Positions 16,113-25,927 of a DNA stretch of 64,000 bases are shown piece after piece. Below the pieces are notes generated by a model that was not told the DNA's origin, did not search any database, and worked only from the letters and a program-made list of their open reading frames with translations. The stretch lies in assembly GCA_900468805.1 (NCBI GenBank), contig UEIF01000017.1, forward strand, positions 62,001 to 126,000, given 5' to 3'. Positions within the stretch are counted from its first letter, which is position 1; the number at the start of each line of letters is the position of its first letter. A program made the position numbers and the translations under genes. Source of the DNA: Hyphomicrobiales bacterium (lineage in GTDB: Bacteria > Pseudomonadota > Alphaproteobacteria > Rhizobiales > Rhizobiaceae).

Positions 16113-17810
16113 TCAGCCGATCAGCATAAAGCGATCGACATCAACCATTCCCTTGTCCGAGATCTTCAAATGCGGGATCACGGGCAGGGGCAGGAAGGCG
16201 ACCTGCAGGAAGGGTTCTTCCAGCGTCGTGCCAAGGGCGTAGGCGGCCTTGCGCAGATGATGCAGTGTGTCGCGCACCACCTCATAGGGCTCCAGGCTCA
16301 TCAGGCCGGCGACAGGCAGCGCGATTTCGCCGGTAACCTTGCCGTCTTCGACGACCACGAAGCCGCCCTTTATCTCGCCAAGACGGTTAGCGGCGAGTGC
16401 CATGTCGTCCTCGCTGACGCCGACGACACAGATATTGTGGCTGTCGTGGCCGACCGTTGAAGCAATCGCGCCTTTCTTCAATCCAAAACCCTGCACGAAG
16501 CCGTTGGCGTGATTACCGTTCTTGCCGTGCCGCTCGATGACTGCGACCTTGATGATATCGTTGCCGAGATCGACGGTGGTCTGGTTGCCCCTGGCCGGCA
16601 GGCGGTAGCGACGATGCTCGGTGATGATCTTGCCGGGCATGACGCCGATGACCGGCGTTTCACCTTCGGCGACCGGTACGCCGAAATGGGCCGCATTGAC
16701 CGGCCGTGCCTTGACGCTGTCGAGGCCGACAGGCGAGACGGGCTTGCGGGTGGCAAAGAGCGCGTCGGTGACGTGGCGGCCGGCCGAGAAGACGATCTCT
16801 GCCCGGCAATTCTCCAGGCTGTCGATAACGGCGAGGTCTGCCCTCCAGCCGGGGGCAATGAGGCCGCGGTCACGCAGGCCGAAGGCTCGGGCGGCGGAGA
16901 TCGAGGCGGCCCGGTAGATTGCCAGCGGCTCGACGCCGGCAGCGATCGCCGTGCGGATCATGTAGTCGAGATGGCCCTGCTCGGCGATATCGAGCGGGTT
17001 GCGGTCATCGGTGCAGAGCGCAAGATAAGGGGAGAGGCGCTCCGTGATGATGGGCATCAGGGCGTGTAGGTCCTTAGAGACCGAGCCCTCGCGCACGAGG
17101 ATATGCATGCCCTTGCGAATTTTCTCCAGCGCTTCGGTGGCACTCGTGCATTCATGCTCGGTGCGGATGCCGGTGGAGAGATAGCCGTTGAGATCGTTGC
17201 CTGAGAGCAGCGGTGCATGCCCATCGATATGGTCACCCTGGAAAGCATCGAGCTTTGCCATGCAGACGGGATCCTTGTGGATCACGCCGGGGAAATTCAT
17301 GAACTCGGCAAGGCCGATGACCTTGGGATGGTTGCGATAGGGCAGAAGGCTTTCGACCGGCAGATCGGCGCCTGATGTTTCCAGATGCGTGGCCGGCACA
17401 CAGGAGGACAGCTGCACGCGGATATCCATGATCGTTTCGAGCGCCGAAGCGAGGAAGAATTCGATGCCTTCCTTGCCGAGCACGTTGGCGATCTCATGGG
17501 GGTCGCAGATCACGGTCGTCACGCCATAAGGCAGGACGCAGCGGTCGAATTCATGCGGCGTGACGAGCGAGGATTCGATATGCAGGTGCGTATCGATGAA
17601 GCCCGGAACGACGATCCTGCCGGAAATATCGATCTCGGTCTCGCCGCTATAAGCGCCGCAGGTGCCGACGATGCGGTCGCCGCAGATTGCGATATCAGAC
17701 TGGATAAGCTCACCCGTCACGAGATCGAAGAAGCGTCCGCCTTTCAGCACGATATCGGCCGGTATGCGACCCACACCCTGATCGATGAGACGTTCGAGCT
17801 TGGCGGTCAT
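16113..17810 (-). CDS. ade: Adenine deaminase
   Basis: A 565-residue metal-dependent amidohydrolase of the Ade type, which converts adenine to hypoxanthine and ammonia in purine salvage. The metal-binding HLHIESS follows PGFIDT in the N-terminal part, and the block [22 protein letters not shown] is specific to adenine deaminases. The C-terminal domain has [20 protein letters not shown] and ends normally. I use the ATG at 17810 rather than the frame's upstream start at 17900, because [25 protein letters not shown] is the conserved beginning. The stop lies four bases from the convergent alpha-glucosidase stop, leaving no room for a separate terminator. Confidence 0.93.
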   Translation of the reverse strand: MTAKLERLIDQGVGRIPADIVLKGGRFFDLVTGELIQSDIAICGDRIVGTCGAYSGETEIDISGRIVVPGFIDTHLHIESSLVTPHEFDRCVLPYGVTTVICDPHEIANVLGKEGIEFFLASALETIMDIRVQLSSCVPATHLETSGADLPVESLLPYRNHPKVIGLAEFMNFPGVIHKDPVCMAKLDAFQGDHIDGHAPLLSGNDLNGYLSTGIRTEHECTSATEALEKIRKGMHILVREGSVSKDLHALMPIITERLSPYLALCTDDRNPLDIAEQGHLDYMIRTAIAAGVEPLAIYRAASISAARAFGLRDRGLIAPGWRADLAVIDSLENCRAEIVFSAGRHVTDALFATRKPVSPVGLDSVKARPVNAAHFGVPVAEGETPVIGVMPGKIITEHRRYRLPARGNQTTVDLGNDIIKVAVIERHGKNGNHANGFVQGFGLKKGAIASTVGHDSHNICVVGVSEDDMALAANRLGEIKGGFVVVEDGKVTGEIALPVAGLMSLEPYEVVRDTLHHLRKAAYALGTTLEEPFLQVAFLPLPVIPHLKISDKGMVDVDRFMLIG

Positions 17811-17958
17811 GGTCTTCACCTTCTTCAACTGATTTCTGCTGCTGGGCGCAGGATGCCGGAAAAACTTCCCGGTTGTATTTCGGGCTACTTTCGCCTGCAC
17901 ATCGGCAATGCTAATGACGCGAGCATACAGATGCGAAGTTCCAACTCAAGGCCATGAT

Positions 17959-18249
17959 ATGAAAGCAATTATTTCAGCTGCTTGTGTAGTCGTGCTTCTC
18001 TTGAATAGCTGTTCGACGGTGGCTTTGGTCAAGCTTGAGACTGACAAGAACGGCCGAGTGAGCCAAGTTACAGTGAAGCAATCAAGTGGAAACACCGACT
18101 ATGATGAGTATCTGAAGCGCCTGGCGATCAAAAACTTCCACAACAAGGTTCCGCGGCCAGCTTCCAACGGCGTTTACGTTCAACCCTTGGTCATCGAATA
18201 CAATACGCTGAAAGATTATGTTGGAGGCGGTCCCAAGCTGCCAGAGTGA
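17959..18249 (+). CDS. Small lipoprotein with TonB C-terminal-like domain
   Basis: A 96-residue predicted lipoprotein. The signal sequence ends in a lipobox LNSC with Cys19 as the lipidation site. The mature part has GRVSQVTVKQSSGNTDYDEY followed by a basic stretch and YVQPLVIEY, which resembles the beta-alpha-beta TonB C-terminal/TonB_2 fold. It lacks a proline-rich linker, so it is not a working TonB. Base composition is more AT-rich than its neighbours, which hints at a less conserved or acquired gene. Upstream in-frame ATGs (17908) would disrupt the signal peptide. Function unknown. Confidence 0.6.
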   Translation: MKAIISAACVVVLLLNSCSTVALVKLETDKNGRVSQVTVKQSSGNTDYDEYLKRLAIKNFHNKVPRPASNGVYVQPLVIEYNTLKDYVGGGPKLPE

Positions 18250-18274
18250 CGGTGTCTTCGCATGGCAAATAGAA

Positions 18275-18298
18275 ATCGGGCGCCGTGAGGCGCCCGAT
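18275..18298. terminator. Bidirectional hairpin between lipoprotein and livJ-like genes
   Basis: Perfect ten-base stem ATCGGGCGCC / GGCGCCCGAT with a GTGA loop, placed between two convergent stops. On the minus strand it is followed by a T-rich TTCTATTTG. Confidence 0.75.
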
Positions 18299-18321
18299 CC
18301 CGTTGTCAGTACTGTTGCCGA

Positions 18322-19425
18322 TTACTCGGCAGCGACGATCTTGCCGCCTTCCCACTTGTAGAGCGAGAAGCTCTGCGAGGAGAGGTCGCCGGTTTCGCCG
18401 TAGGTGAGCTTGCCGATGACGGTCGGGATCTGGTCGCCGCCCTTCAGGGCAGCCGCGACGGCTTCCGCATCTTCGGCGCTGCCGGCCTTTTCGATGCCGG
18501 CCTTCAGCACTTCGACGGCAGCATAGGCGTTCAGCGTGAAGGCTTCGGCCGGGATGTTCTTGGCGGCGAGCGCATCGGCAGCGACCTTGGAGTCCGGGCT
18601 CTTGGTGGCGTCGGAGGCGTTGGTAAACAGTGTGCCGGCTGCCGCATCCGTGCCGATCGTCCAGAACTCGGTGTTGGAGAGACCGTCACCGCCGATGATC
18701 TGGGCATTGACCGAGAGGTCATGGAGCTGGCGGGCGAGCAGGCCGCCTTCCGGGTGGTAGCCGCCGAAGTAGACGAGATCAACCTTCTCGGCCTTGATAC
18801 GGGTGGTCAGGGCGGAAAAGTCCTTGTCGCCGGGCGTTATGGAGTCGTTGATGACTTCGGTGATGCCGCCGGCATTCAGCGTTGCCTTGAAGGCATCGGC
18901 GAGGCCCTTACCATAAGCGCCCTTATCGTTGATGATGGCGACGCGCTTGTCCTTGAAATGCTCAAGAACGTATTTGGCGGCAACTTCGGCCTGTTGGTCG
19001 TCGCGGCCGCAGGTGCGCAGAACATTGGTCAGGCCGCGCTTGGTGAGGTCAGGCGCGGTTGCAGTCGGAGTGACCATCAGTACGCCATTTTCGGCCAGAA
19101 CGTCGGAGACCGGGATAGCAACGCCAGACGTGACCGGGCCGACGACGAAACGGATGCCGTCGCCGACAACCTTGTTCGCGGCGGAAACGCCCTGCTTCGG
19201 TTCGCCAGCGTCGTCAGCCAGTTCTAGCACGACCTTCTCGCCGAGAATGCCGCCGCTCTTGTTGATTTCGTCGACGGCGGTCTGCGCGCCGTTCTTTACC
19301 TGGTCGCCATAGGCTGCCACCGGGCCGGTCAGCGGCGCGATGAGGCCGATGGTGATATCCGCATGCGCGAGCGGCGCAAACGCCAGCGAGGCAACGAGCG
19401 TCGCCGTCAGAGTCTTCAGAGTCAT
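18322..19425 (-). CDS. Branched-chain amino acid-type ABC substrate-binding protein
   Basis: A 367-residue periplasmic binding protein of the LivJ/Leu-Ile-Val type. A signal peptide with cleavage near AHA|DI is followed by [25 protein letters not shown], the standard start of the mature fold, and by [21 protein letters not shown]. No permease or ATPase gene adjoins it, so it is an orphan binding protein that presumably feeds a LivHMGF system encoded elsewhere. I choose the ATG at 19425, preceded by CCAAGGAGACAGACC, over the frame start at 19461. Exact ligand (Leu/Ile/Val, GABA or another amino acid) is not deducible. Confidence 0.9.
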   Translation of the reverse strand: MTLKTLTATLVASLAFAPLAHADITIGLIAPLTGPVAAYGDQVKNGAQTAVDEINKSGGILGEKVVLELADDAGEPKQGVSAANKVVGDGIRFVVGPVTSGVAIPVSDVLAENGVLMVTPTATAPDLTKRGLTNVLRTCGRDDQQAEVAAKYVLEHFKDKRVAIINDKGAYGKGLADAFKATLNAGGITEVINDSITPGDKDFSALTTRIKAEKVDLVYFGGYHPEGGLLARQLHDLSVNAQIIGGDGLSNTEFWTIGTDAAAGTLFTNASDATKSPDSKVAADALAAKNIPAEAFTLNAYAAVEVLKAGIEKAGSAEDAEAVAAALKGGDQIPTVIGKLTYGETGDLSSQSFSLYKWEGGKIVAAE

Positions 19426-20048
19426 GGTCTGTCTCCTTGGGTTGGGGTCGTCTTCGACCACCGGTTGTTTGCCGCGCAGGCCGTTCCTTTGTCAGCGATC
19501 CTTTTGGGAGCGTGCCAAGGACGAGGAAAAGCTGCGCGATCAATGAACCTCGCGGCCATATTTGGCTCGCCCGGCGCATGGCAAGATTTCTAGAAATTTC
19601 GGTGGGATTCCGCAAGATGATAACAAGATAGGGTTTGTTTTCGCCCGATATGGAAAGATTGCGCCCGATTTTTTGATTTTTCAGTCCATTTCCCGCAATT
19701 TTCGGTCTGCCTCATCTCGATCGTTCACAGGCTTGGCGTGGCCGTGTCACGGCAGCCACAACCTGCGACCATCAGGCGATGTTCTCTGATAGGGTGCTTT
19801 CAGTCTTATGTGACTTGCGGCTTTTGCAGAAAGCCGAAGCGGATCTTCTTCGACAGAACATATCGATGGCCGCGGATAAGCAGATATCTGGAAATTTCGC
19901 CAACGATCCTTGTTGTAACTCATGTATTCAGGCCAATTAACAATTGATTCTAAGAATCCTAGTATAACTATTATTTCCTAGTGTTTTGTTGCAGTGCAAT
20001 AAAATATTCGATTTGTCGAGGCAGGGATATAGCGGGACAGATATCTGG
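19426..20048. other. 623-base spacer, no convincing gene
   Basis: This divergent spacer is AT-richer than the surroundings, and its short open frames lack ribosome sites and coding bias. It holds the palindrome TTTCTAGAAA near 19588 and two copies of the palindrome CAGATATCTG at 19881-19890 and 20038-20047, the second ending one base before the HD-GYP start codon. It must contain the promoters for both flanking genes. Confidence 0.5.
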
Positions 20049-20960
20049 ATGCTCAAGCGTATTGAAGCCAGGCAGGTGCGGACCGGAATGTTTATCGAGA
20101 TGGTCGAGGGCATCTGGCACGATCCTCTTCTGTCTCGGCGACGGTTCTTACTGCGGCGCGAGAGCGATACGCTGAAGCTTAATGATTGCGCTAACACGGC
20201 CGTCGTGATCAACACCACCAAGGGCCTCGATGTCAGGGACGCCTCTCGCAAGCTCGAGATCGACGTCAAGGCGGCGCGCGAGACCATTCAGAAATCCGTG
20301 GAGGTGCTGGAGAATGTCTTCGGCCGGCTGCAGGGCGGGGACGGGATCACTGTTGATCAGGTCGAGCCGGTCATTTCATCCGTTTCGAAATCGATGGATG
20401 ACCATCCTGCCGTCTTCATCAGTGTTACCAGGCTGAAGTCCAAGGACGAGGTGACCTTCATCCATTCACTCTCGGTCAGTGCCTTGATGATCCTTTTCAG
20501 CCGCCATCTCGGACTGGACGAGAAAGTGGTGCAGACGCTCGGCACGGCAGGGCTGTTGCACGATGTCGGCAAGCTCGAAATTCCGCTTGAAGTGCTCAAC
20601 AAGGAAGGGCGCCTGAACGAAGCCGAGATCCAGTTGATCCGTGACCATCCGGAAAAGGGGCATGCGATCCTGTCGCGTCAGGAGGGCATGTCTGAAATCG
20701 TTCTCGATGTCTGCCTCAATCATCATGAACGGATCGATGGCAAGGGTTATCCTCGCAAGCTGTCCCACGGCGAGATCAGCCTTCACGCGCGCCTTGCCGC
20801 GATCTGCGATGTCTATGACGCCGTTACGTCAGCGCGCCCCTACAAGGCCCCTTGGAGCGCGAAGGAGGCACTGACCTGGATGTTGGCGAATGAAGGCCAT
20901 TTCGACCGCCGGCTCGTCAAAAAATTCGCCCTCTGCCTGTCGATTGCCTCCGTTTCCTGA
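20049..20960 (+). CDS. HD-GYP phosphodiesterase with N-terminal DUF3391, short C-terminus
   Basis: A 303-residue predicted cyclic-di-GMP phosphodiesterase. An N-terminal DUF3391 segment (about residues 1-60, MLKRIEARQVRTGMFIEMVEG) precedes an HD-GYP domain: His139, HD at 171-172 in LLHDVGK, HH at 225-226 and the GYP motif at 233-235 in DGKGYP. All metal-binding residues appear intact, so hydrolysis of c-di-GMP is likely. Related proteins usually continue after this point for several tens of residues; here the reading frame stops soon after FDRRLVKKFALCLSI. Moving into the other frames does not restore a recognisable tail. No good ribosome site precedes the ATG; a palindrome CAGATATCTG abuts it. 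Confidence 0.82.
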   Translation: MLKRIEARQVRTGMFIEMVEGIWHDPLLSRRRFLLRRESDTLKLNDCANTAVVINTTKGLDVRDASRKLEIDVKAARETIQKSVEVLENVFGRLQGGDGITVDQVEPVISSVSKSMDDHPAVFISVTRLKSKDEVTFIHSLSVSALMILFSRHLGLDEKVVQTLGTAGLLHDVGKLEIPLEVLNKEGRLNEAEIQLIRDHPEKGHAILSRQEGMSEIVLDVCLNHHERIDGKGYPRKLSHGEISLHARLAAICDVYDAVTSARPYKAPWSAKEALTWMLANEGHFDRRLVKKFALCLSIASVS

Positions 20961-21031
20961 GGCAGTCAGTTTTCATGACAGGTGCCTGCGGGAATCTGGT
21001 CCGCCGCAAGCGCTGGGGCTGAGGAGCCGCG

Positions 21032-22090
21032 CTATTGTCGAGGGAGCGCCTTTCCCAGAAAATCCGTGACCATGCTGGCAACCTGCCGATGAATCATTTC
21101 CCGATCCGCGCCGATACCGTCCCGGCAGACGATGCTTTCGCCTGGCGCCTCTTTCTCGATCAACTCGGCAGCGCCGGGCTTGCAAGGCTGCATGAAGCTG
21201 AAATGCAGCGATCCCGGGATAAGGCTGTATTTGGTGGTCGCTGGCGGCAGATAGCGGGCCACGTAGCCTGAATCCTTGTTGGTGGCGGCTATGTCCGCCC
21301 TGGTTGCCGTGTCCGCGTCGACATCTGCCGCAGCGCCCAGCACCATGATGGGGATATGGACTGCCGCGAGGCTCGCTGGTGTCAGCCCACGACCGGGTCC
21401 GAGATCGAGTGACACGACGGCACGGATTCTCGGATCGCTGAGATCGGCGGCCAGCGCAGCACTGGAGGAGGCATCGCGCCCGATGCCCAGTGCGTCGAAT
21501 ATCCTGCAATAGAGCTGGCCGAAGTCGGCCATGCAATTCTTCGTCACAACAGCCGCATCGAAACGACCGCCTGCCAGTTCGACGACCGTCCAGCCGCCGA
21601 GCGAATGGCCGATCGCGGCAATCCGATCGGATGCCACGCCGCCCGTCAGATCCGCATTGTCGAGCAGCGCATCGATCGTGCGGCTGAGATCGCCGGGGCG
21701 CCTCCATAATTCGACAGCGTCAGACTTCCGCATATCGAATGTGGTCGTGCCGGGATGATCGGGTGCAGCGACGACATAGCCTGCGTGCACGAGATCGGCG
21801 GCGAGCCAGGCGAGGTTGCGCCAGCTTCCCCCATAGCCATGGGAGAGCACGACCAACGGATGTGGGCCGGGCACGGGTTCGGCATCCCTGATGACGGGCT
21901 GGCCGATAAAGGCCGGCGTTTCGCCCAGAAGGACTGGGGCAGCATCTGATGCCGTCGGATACCAGATGCTCACATGGACAGGACGATCGGTGTTTTTGCC
22001 GGGCAGGGTGATTTCACGGAAGCCGGTTCCGGCATGTGCTGCCGATACCAGCAGCAGGAGCAGGGGGAGAATAAAGACAAGTCTTGGCAT
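21032..22090 (-). CDS. Secreted alpha/beta hydrolase, PAF-acetylhydrolase/dienelactone-hydrolase-like
   Basis: A 352-residue protein with a clear signal peptide (cleavage AHA|GT after residue 20) and an alpha/beta-hydrolase fold. LSHGYGGSW marks the oxyanion region, and the nucleophile Ser163 is in GHSLGGW. The histidine is likely in GSLHFSF; two cysteine pairs in the C-terminal half suggest disulfides in the periplasm. The layout resembles platelet-activating-factor acetylhydrolase-like and dienelactone-hydrolase-like bacterial enzymes; the substrate is unknown. Start ATG at 22090 follows GGAGATCCC. It lies head-on to the HD-GYP gene and downstream of an aminotransferase terminator. Confidence 0.8.
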   Translation of the reverse strand: MPRLVFILPLLLLLVSAAHAGTGFREITLPGKNTDRPVHVSIWYPTASDAAPVLLGETPAFIGQPVIRDAEPVPGPHPLVVLSHGYGGSWRNLAWLAADLVHAGYVVAAPDHPGTTTFDMRKSDAVELWRRPGDLSRTIDALLDNADLTGGVASDRIAAIGHSLGGWTVVELAGGRFDAAVVTKNCMADFGQLYCRIFDALGIGRDASSSAALAADLSDPRIRAVVSLDLGPGRGLTPASLAAVHIPIMVLGAAADVDADTATRADIAATNKDSGYVARYLPPATTKYSLIPGSLHFSFMQPCKPGAAELIEKEAPGESIVCRDGIGADREMIHRQVASMVTDFLGKALPRQ

Positions 22091-22176
22091 GGGATCTCCA
22101 TTGGGTTGGTTTTGCCCTGTCTGGAGGAAATCCCTGACACCGGAGACCGATAACGCGATCAAGGTCGCCGACATCA

Positions 22177-22204
22177 AAAGAAAAGGCGAGGCCGGAGCCT
22201 CGCC
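22177..22204 (-). terminator. Rho-independent terminator of the aminotransferase gene
   Basis: Stem GGCGAGGC / GCCTCGCC (22185-22192 and 22197-22204) with a four-base loop. Read on the minus strand it is followed by TTTTCTTTTG. It lies 28 bases after the aminotransferase stop. Confidence 0.88.
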
Positions 22205-22231
22205 CTTGAATTCAAGTCGGGACTATCGAGA

Positions 22232-23560
22232 TCAGATGTTGTTCTGCAGGATCGTACGCAGCTTGCCGAAGAGCTCGTCGATGTGCTTCTTCTCGATGAT
22301 CAACGGCGGGGAGAGCGCGATGATGTCGCCTGTCGTGCGGATCAAAAGTCCGCTTTCGTAAGCCTTGAGGAAGGCCGTGAAGGCGCGCTTGGTCGGCTCA
22401 CCGGCGATCGGGTCGAGTTCGATCGCGCCGATAAGGCCGGTATTTCTGATGTCGATGACATTAGGGCAATCCTTCAGCGAGTGCAGCGCATCGGCCCAGT
22501 AGTCGGAAAGCTCGGCTGCGCGGGTCAGCAGGCCTTCTTCCTTGTAGGTGTCGAGCGTCGCGAGTGCTGCGGCCGAGGCGATCGGGTTCCCGGAATAGGT
22601 ATAGCCATGGAAGAACTCGATCATGTGCTCGGGGCCGTTCATGAAGGCATCATGGATTTCCGAGGTGACGAAGACGGCGCCCATCGGGATGACGCCGTTG
22701 GTCAGGCCCTTGGCGGTGACCATGATGTCGGGCTTCACGTCGTAATACTGGGCCGCGAAAGGAGCACCCAAACGACCGAAACCGGTGATGACTTCGTCGA
22801 AGATCAGCAGAATGCCGTGCTTGGTGCAGATTTCGCGCAGCTTCTGCAGATAACCCTTCGGCGGAATGAGAACGCCGGTGGAGCCGGCGACCGGCTCGAC
22901 GATCACGGCGGCGACCGTGGAGGCGTCATGCAGGGTGACGATGCGCTCGAGTTCGGTGGCAATATCGCCGCCAATTTCGGGTTCGCCGCGGGTGAAGTTG
23001 TTCTTGCCGGGCAGGTGGGTGTGCGGCATGTGGTCGACGCCGGTCAGCAACGTACCGAACATCTTGCGATTGGTGACGATGCCGCCGACCGAGATGCCGC
23101 CGAAGTTGACGCCGTGATAGCCGCGCTCGCGGCCGATCAGGCGGAAGCGTGAGCCATTGCCCTTCACACGGTGATAGGCAAGCGCGACCTTCAGCGCCGT
23201 TTCCACCGATTCAGAACCGGAATTGGTGAAGAGGACGTGATCCAGGCCATCAGGCGCGATGTCGACCAGGCGGTTGGCGAGCTCGAAAGCCTTGGGATGG
23301 CCGAGCTGGAAGGCCGGGGCGTAATCGAGTTCGCCCGCCTGCTCGCTGATCGCCTCCGTGATCTTCGGACGGCAGTGGCCGGCATTCACACACCAGAGGC
23401 CAGCCGTACCGTCCAGAACCTCGCGGCCGTCATGGGTCTTGTAGTACATGTCCTTCGCGCTCACGAAGAGGCGCGGTTCCTTCTTGAACTGGCGGTTCGC
23501 GGTAAAGGGCATCCAAAAGGCGCGAAGGTCGTTTGGCGTTGCATTCAGGCGGTTGGACAT
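22232..23560 (-). CDS. Omega-amino acid:pyruvate class III aminotransferase
   Basis: A 442-residue PLP-dependent class III aminotransferase. The start FWMPFTANRQFKKEPRLF, the block GLWCVNAGHCRP, the PLP-phosphate region TNSGSESVE, the carboxylate-contacting FDEVITGFGR and the Schiff-base lysine in TAKGLTNG are all in place. This group transfers the amino group of beta-alanine or other omega-amino acids to pyruvate (EC 2.6.1.18 type), giving malonate semialdehyde and alanine. ATG at 23560 has GGAGAACAGC upstream. It is divergent from a PhoX-type phosphatase. The precise donor is inference from family. Confidence 0.9.
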   Translation of the reverse strand: MSNRLNATPNDLRAFWMPFTANRQFKKEPRLFVSAKDMYYKTHDGREVLDGTAGLWCVNAGHCRPKITEAISEQAGELDYAPAFQLGHPKAFELANRLVDIAPDGLDHVLFTNSGSESVETALKVALAYHRVKGNGSRFRLIGRERGYHGVNFGGISVGGIVTNRKMFGTLLTGVDHMPHTHLPGKNNFTRGEPEIGGDIATELERIVTLHDASTVAAVIVEPVAGSTGVLIPPKGYLQKLREICTKHGILLIFDEVITGFGRLGAPFAAQYYDVKPDIMVTAKGLTNGVIPMGAVFVTSEIHDAFMNGPEHMIEFFHGYTYSGNPIASAAALATLDTYKEEGLLTRAAELSDYWADALHSLKDCPNVIDIRNTGLIGAIELDPIAGEPTKRAFTAFLKAYESGLLIRTTGDIIALSPPLIIEKKHIDELFGKLRTILQNNI

Positions 23561-23806
23561 GCTGTTCTCCTGGCGGTCGGGGAGGTCGGTCCCGTTCAAG
23601 GCTTTGCGCCGTTTATTTTTACTGCCCGGTCAAATTATCAGCGCCCGGCAAGGCGTCAAGCCGGAGAAGCGCCGCCTCTGCCGTTCCCGGACACTTCGGG
23701 CGTCATCAATCCTTCGCCCGGCATTGCTACAAAAATCGATGGCCGCAATGGCCAAGGACGTTTCATTCATTTCCTTGAAATTCAACCGTTTTTACCGGAG
23801 GTAGTC

Positions 23807-25780
23807 ATGACGGACCGCCAGAAAACCAGGCCGCGCCCCAATCCGCGGCGTGCATTTGCGCCGAGCTACGGCACCATTCTCGAAGAAGGCGTTCGTCGCC
23901 GTGCCGTTCTCAAGGGCTTCATTGCAGCCATGGGGGCGGCCGCTTTTGCGCCGGCGCTCGAAGCAACGAAGGCAGAAGCTGCGGATTCGACGCTTACTTT
24001 CCCCGAACTGAAGCGCGTGCGCGACACCGCCGATCACTGGCCTGATGGTTACGAGCGCCAGATCCTCGTGCGCTGGGGCGACGCTCTCTTTGCCGACAGC
24101 CCGGAATTCGATGTCGCCAAGCTCGACGGCAAAGCGGCCGAGCGCCAGTTCGGCTACAATAACGACTTCACGCAGTTCCTGCCGCTGCCGTGGGGTGAGA
24201 AGAGCTCCGATCACGGCCTGCTGGTCGTCAGTCATGAATATGCGACGCCCTTTCTGATGTTTCCGGGTCTGACAGCGGACAACTACCGCGAGAAAATGAC
24301 CGAGGATCAGATCCGGGCCGTCATGGCGGCTGTCGGCGTCTCTGTTTTGGAAGTGCGCAAGGACGGCAACCAATGGCAGGTGGTCAAGGACGGAAAGTAT
24401 AACCGCCGCATCCACATGAGCACGGAAATCGGCATTTCCGGCCCGGCGGCCGGCGACGACCGTCTCAAGACGAGGGCCGATCCGACCGGTACCGTCGTTT
24501 TCGGCACGATCTCGAACTGCAATGGCGGCATCACGCCCTGGGGCACGATGCTCTCTGGCGAAGAAGGCGCAATGGACGTCTTTGCCGGCGACTATAAAAA
24601 GCTGCCGAACCAGGAGCTGGTCGAACGCCAGGGCTGGGACGAGGACGAGAACGACATCTATTCCGTCAGCCGCGTCGAGCCGCGCTTCAAGTTCGAGGAA
24701 GAGCCGAACGAGTGGATGCGCTTCGACTGGGTGGTCGAAATCGATCCGTTCGATCCCTCGGCAAAGCCGGTCAAGCGCACGTCGCTCGGCCGCATGACGC
24801 ATGAGGGTGCGCAGTGTTGCGTCGCCCCCGATGGCCGCGTCGTGGTCTTCATGGGTGATGATGACGATTTCGAATATATCTACCGCTTCGTCACCCGCGA
24901 CCCGTGGAACCCCACCGATCGTGCCGCTAACAAGGATCTGCTCGATCACGGCACGCTGTCGGTCGCCAAGTTCGAAAGCGATGGCACGATGCGCTGGATC
25001 CCGCTGATCGCCGGCGAAGGCCCTCTGACGGCGGAAGCCGGCTTCAGGACGCAGGCCGACGTCGTTCTCGCCACGCGCGCTGCAGCGGACTTGGTTGCTG
25101 CTACGCCGATGGACGGCCCGGAAGGCTTCATTCCGCATCTCGGCACCGGCAAACTCTATGTCGCCATGACCGAGAACGAGGATCGCCTGCCGAAGGGCCA
25201 GGGTGACGACGAGAAGGAACAGGTCAACGTCGCCAATCCGCGTGGCCCCAACCCGCATGGACATCTGCTGGAACTGGTGGCTCCCGGCGGTCCGGACAAG
25301 CCGGACTACGCAGCCGAGAGCTTCAAATGGGATGTCTTCGTTCTCTGCGGCGATCCGGCCAAGCCCGAAGACCAGGCGATGTTCCATCCGGCGACCACCT
25401 CGGCCGGCTGGTTCACCGACCCCGATAACCTGGCTGTCGATCCGGCAGGCCGCCTTTGGGTGACCACCGACGGTCCGCCGCCAGAAGGCATTGCCGATTC
25501 CGTCTATGTGATGGATACGGAAGGTCCGGGGCGCGCCCTGCCGAAGCTCATCTATATCGCGCCTGTCGGTTCGGAAACCTGCTCGCCGACCTTCACGTCC
25601 GACGGCTCCAGCGTATTCCTCTCGGTCCAGCATCCCGGCGAATTGCGCATGGCCGACAACGAGGACGCAACCTCGATGGAAGATGCCGGCACCAACTGGC
25701 CGGACTTCAAGCCGGGCGTGCCGGCCCGTCCGTCGCTCGTCGTGCTGACACGCGGCAATAACGGAGTGGTGGGCAGCTAA
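23807..25780 (+). CDS. phoX: PhoX-family (DUF839) phosphatase, Tat-exported
   Basis: A 657-residue protein of the PhoX/DUF839 family of calcium- and iron-dependent alkaline phosphatases. The N-terminus carries two arginines and a hydrophobic stretch (RRRAVLKGFIAAMGAAAFAP, about residues 29-48), a Tat-type signal although the motif is not the strict SRRxFLK. HEY in VVSHEYATP, the block SNCNGGITPWGTMLSGEE and the later RMTHEGAQCC and GDDDDFEYIY are family hallmarks including acidic metal ligands. I use the ATG at 23807 with CCGGAGGTAGTC; the frame runs open back to 23171 antisense to the aminotransferase and is spurious. No clear Pho box is seen upstream. Confidence 0.9.
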   Translation: MTDRQKTRPRPNPRRAFAPSYGTILEEGVRRRAVLKGFIAAMGAAAFAPALEATKAEAADSTLTFPELKRVRDTADHWPDGYERQILVRWGDALFADSPEFDVAKLDGKAAERQFGYNNDFTQFLPLPWGEKSSDHGLLVVSHEYATPFLMFPGLTADNYREKMTEDQIRAVMAAVGVSVLEVRKDGNQWQVVKDGKYNRRIHMSTEIGISGPAAGDDRLKTRADPTGTVVFGTISNCNGGITPWGTMLSGEEGAMDVFAGDYKKLPNQELVERQGWDEDENDIYSVSRVEPRFKFEEEPNEWMRFDWVVEIDPFDPSAKPVKRTSLGRMTHEGAQCCVAPDGRVVVFMGDDDDFEYIYRFVTRDPWNPTDRAANKDLLDHGTLSVAKFESDGTMRWIPLIAGEGPLTAEAGFRTQADVVLATRAAADLVAATPMDGPEGFIPHLGTGKLYVAMTENEDRLPKGQGDDEKEQVNVANPRGPNPHGHLLELVAPGGPDKPDYAAESFKWDVFVLCGDPAKPEDQAMFHPATTSAGWFTDPDNLAVDPAGRLWVTTDGPPPEGIADSVYVMDTEGPGRALPKLIYIAPVGSETCSPTFTSDGSSVFLSVQHPGELRMADNEDATSMEDAGTNWPDFKPGVPARPSLVVLTRGNNGVVGS

Positions 25781-25802
25781 CCTTACCTTGTCTCAATCAA
25801 AC

Positions 25803-25834
25803 GAGACCGGCAACTCTTGCGAGTTGCCGGTCTC
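25803..25834. terminator. Bidirectional hairpin after phoX
   Basis: Perfect 14-base stem GAGACCGGCAACTC / GAGTTGCCGGTCTC with a TTGC loop, between the convergent phoX and nolR-like genes. No long T-run follows in either direction. Confidence 0.75.
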
Positions 25835-25927
25835 TAAGCTTGGCGTGCTGAAAAATAGCACAAGCGGCGTCCGCGGAAACAATTCCTTCGGGACGCTGCT
25901 CAGGCTGACGTCATGTCAGCACTGACA

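Noticed and set aside
19437..19947. Several 60-75 codon frames in the livJ/HD-GYP spacer
   Set aside because: No ribosome sites, no coding bias, AT-rich non-coding look.
20940..21050. Frameshifted continuation of the HD-GYP protein
   Set aside because: The other two frames give no sequence that resembles the expected C-terminal tail, so a simple frameshift is not supported.
23171..23806. Upstream extension of phoX and its antisense relation to the aminotransferase
   Set aside because: The conserved PhoX start with ribosome site is at 23807; the extension reads through the opposite-strand aminotransferase.
23561..23806. Pho box for phoX
   Set aside because: TTTCATTCATTTCC near 23770 only loosely resembles the CTGTCAT repeats, and spacing is wrong.
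23792..25633. 613-codon frame antisense to phoX
   Set aside because: Codon-bias shadow in a GC-rich gene; no domain and no ribosome site.
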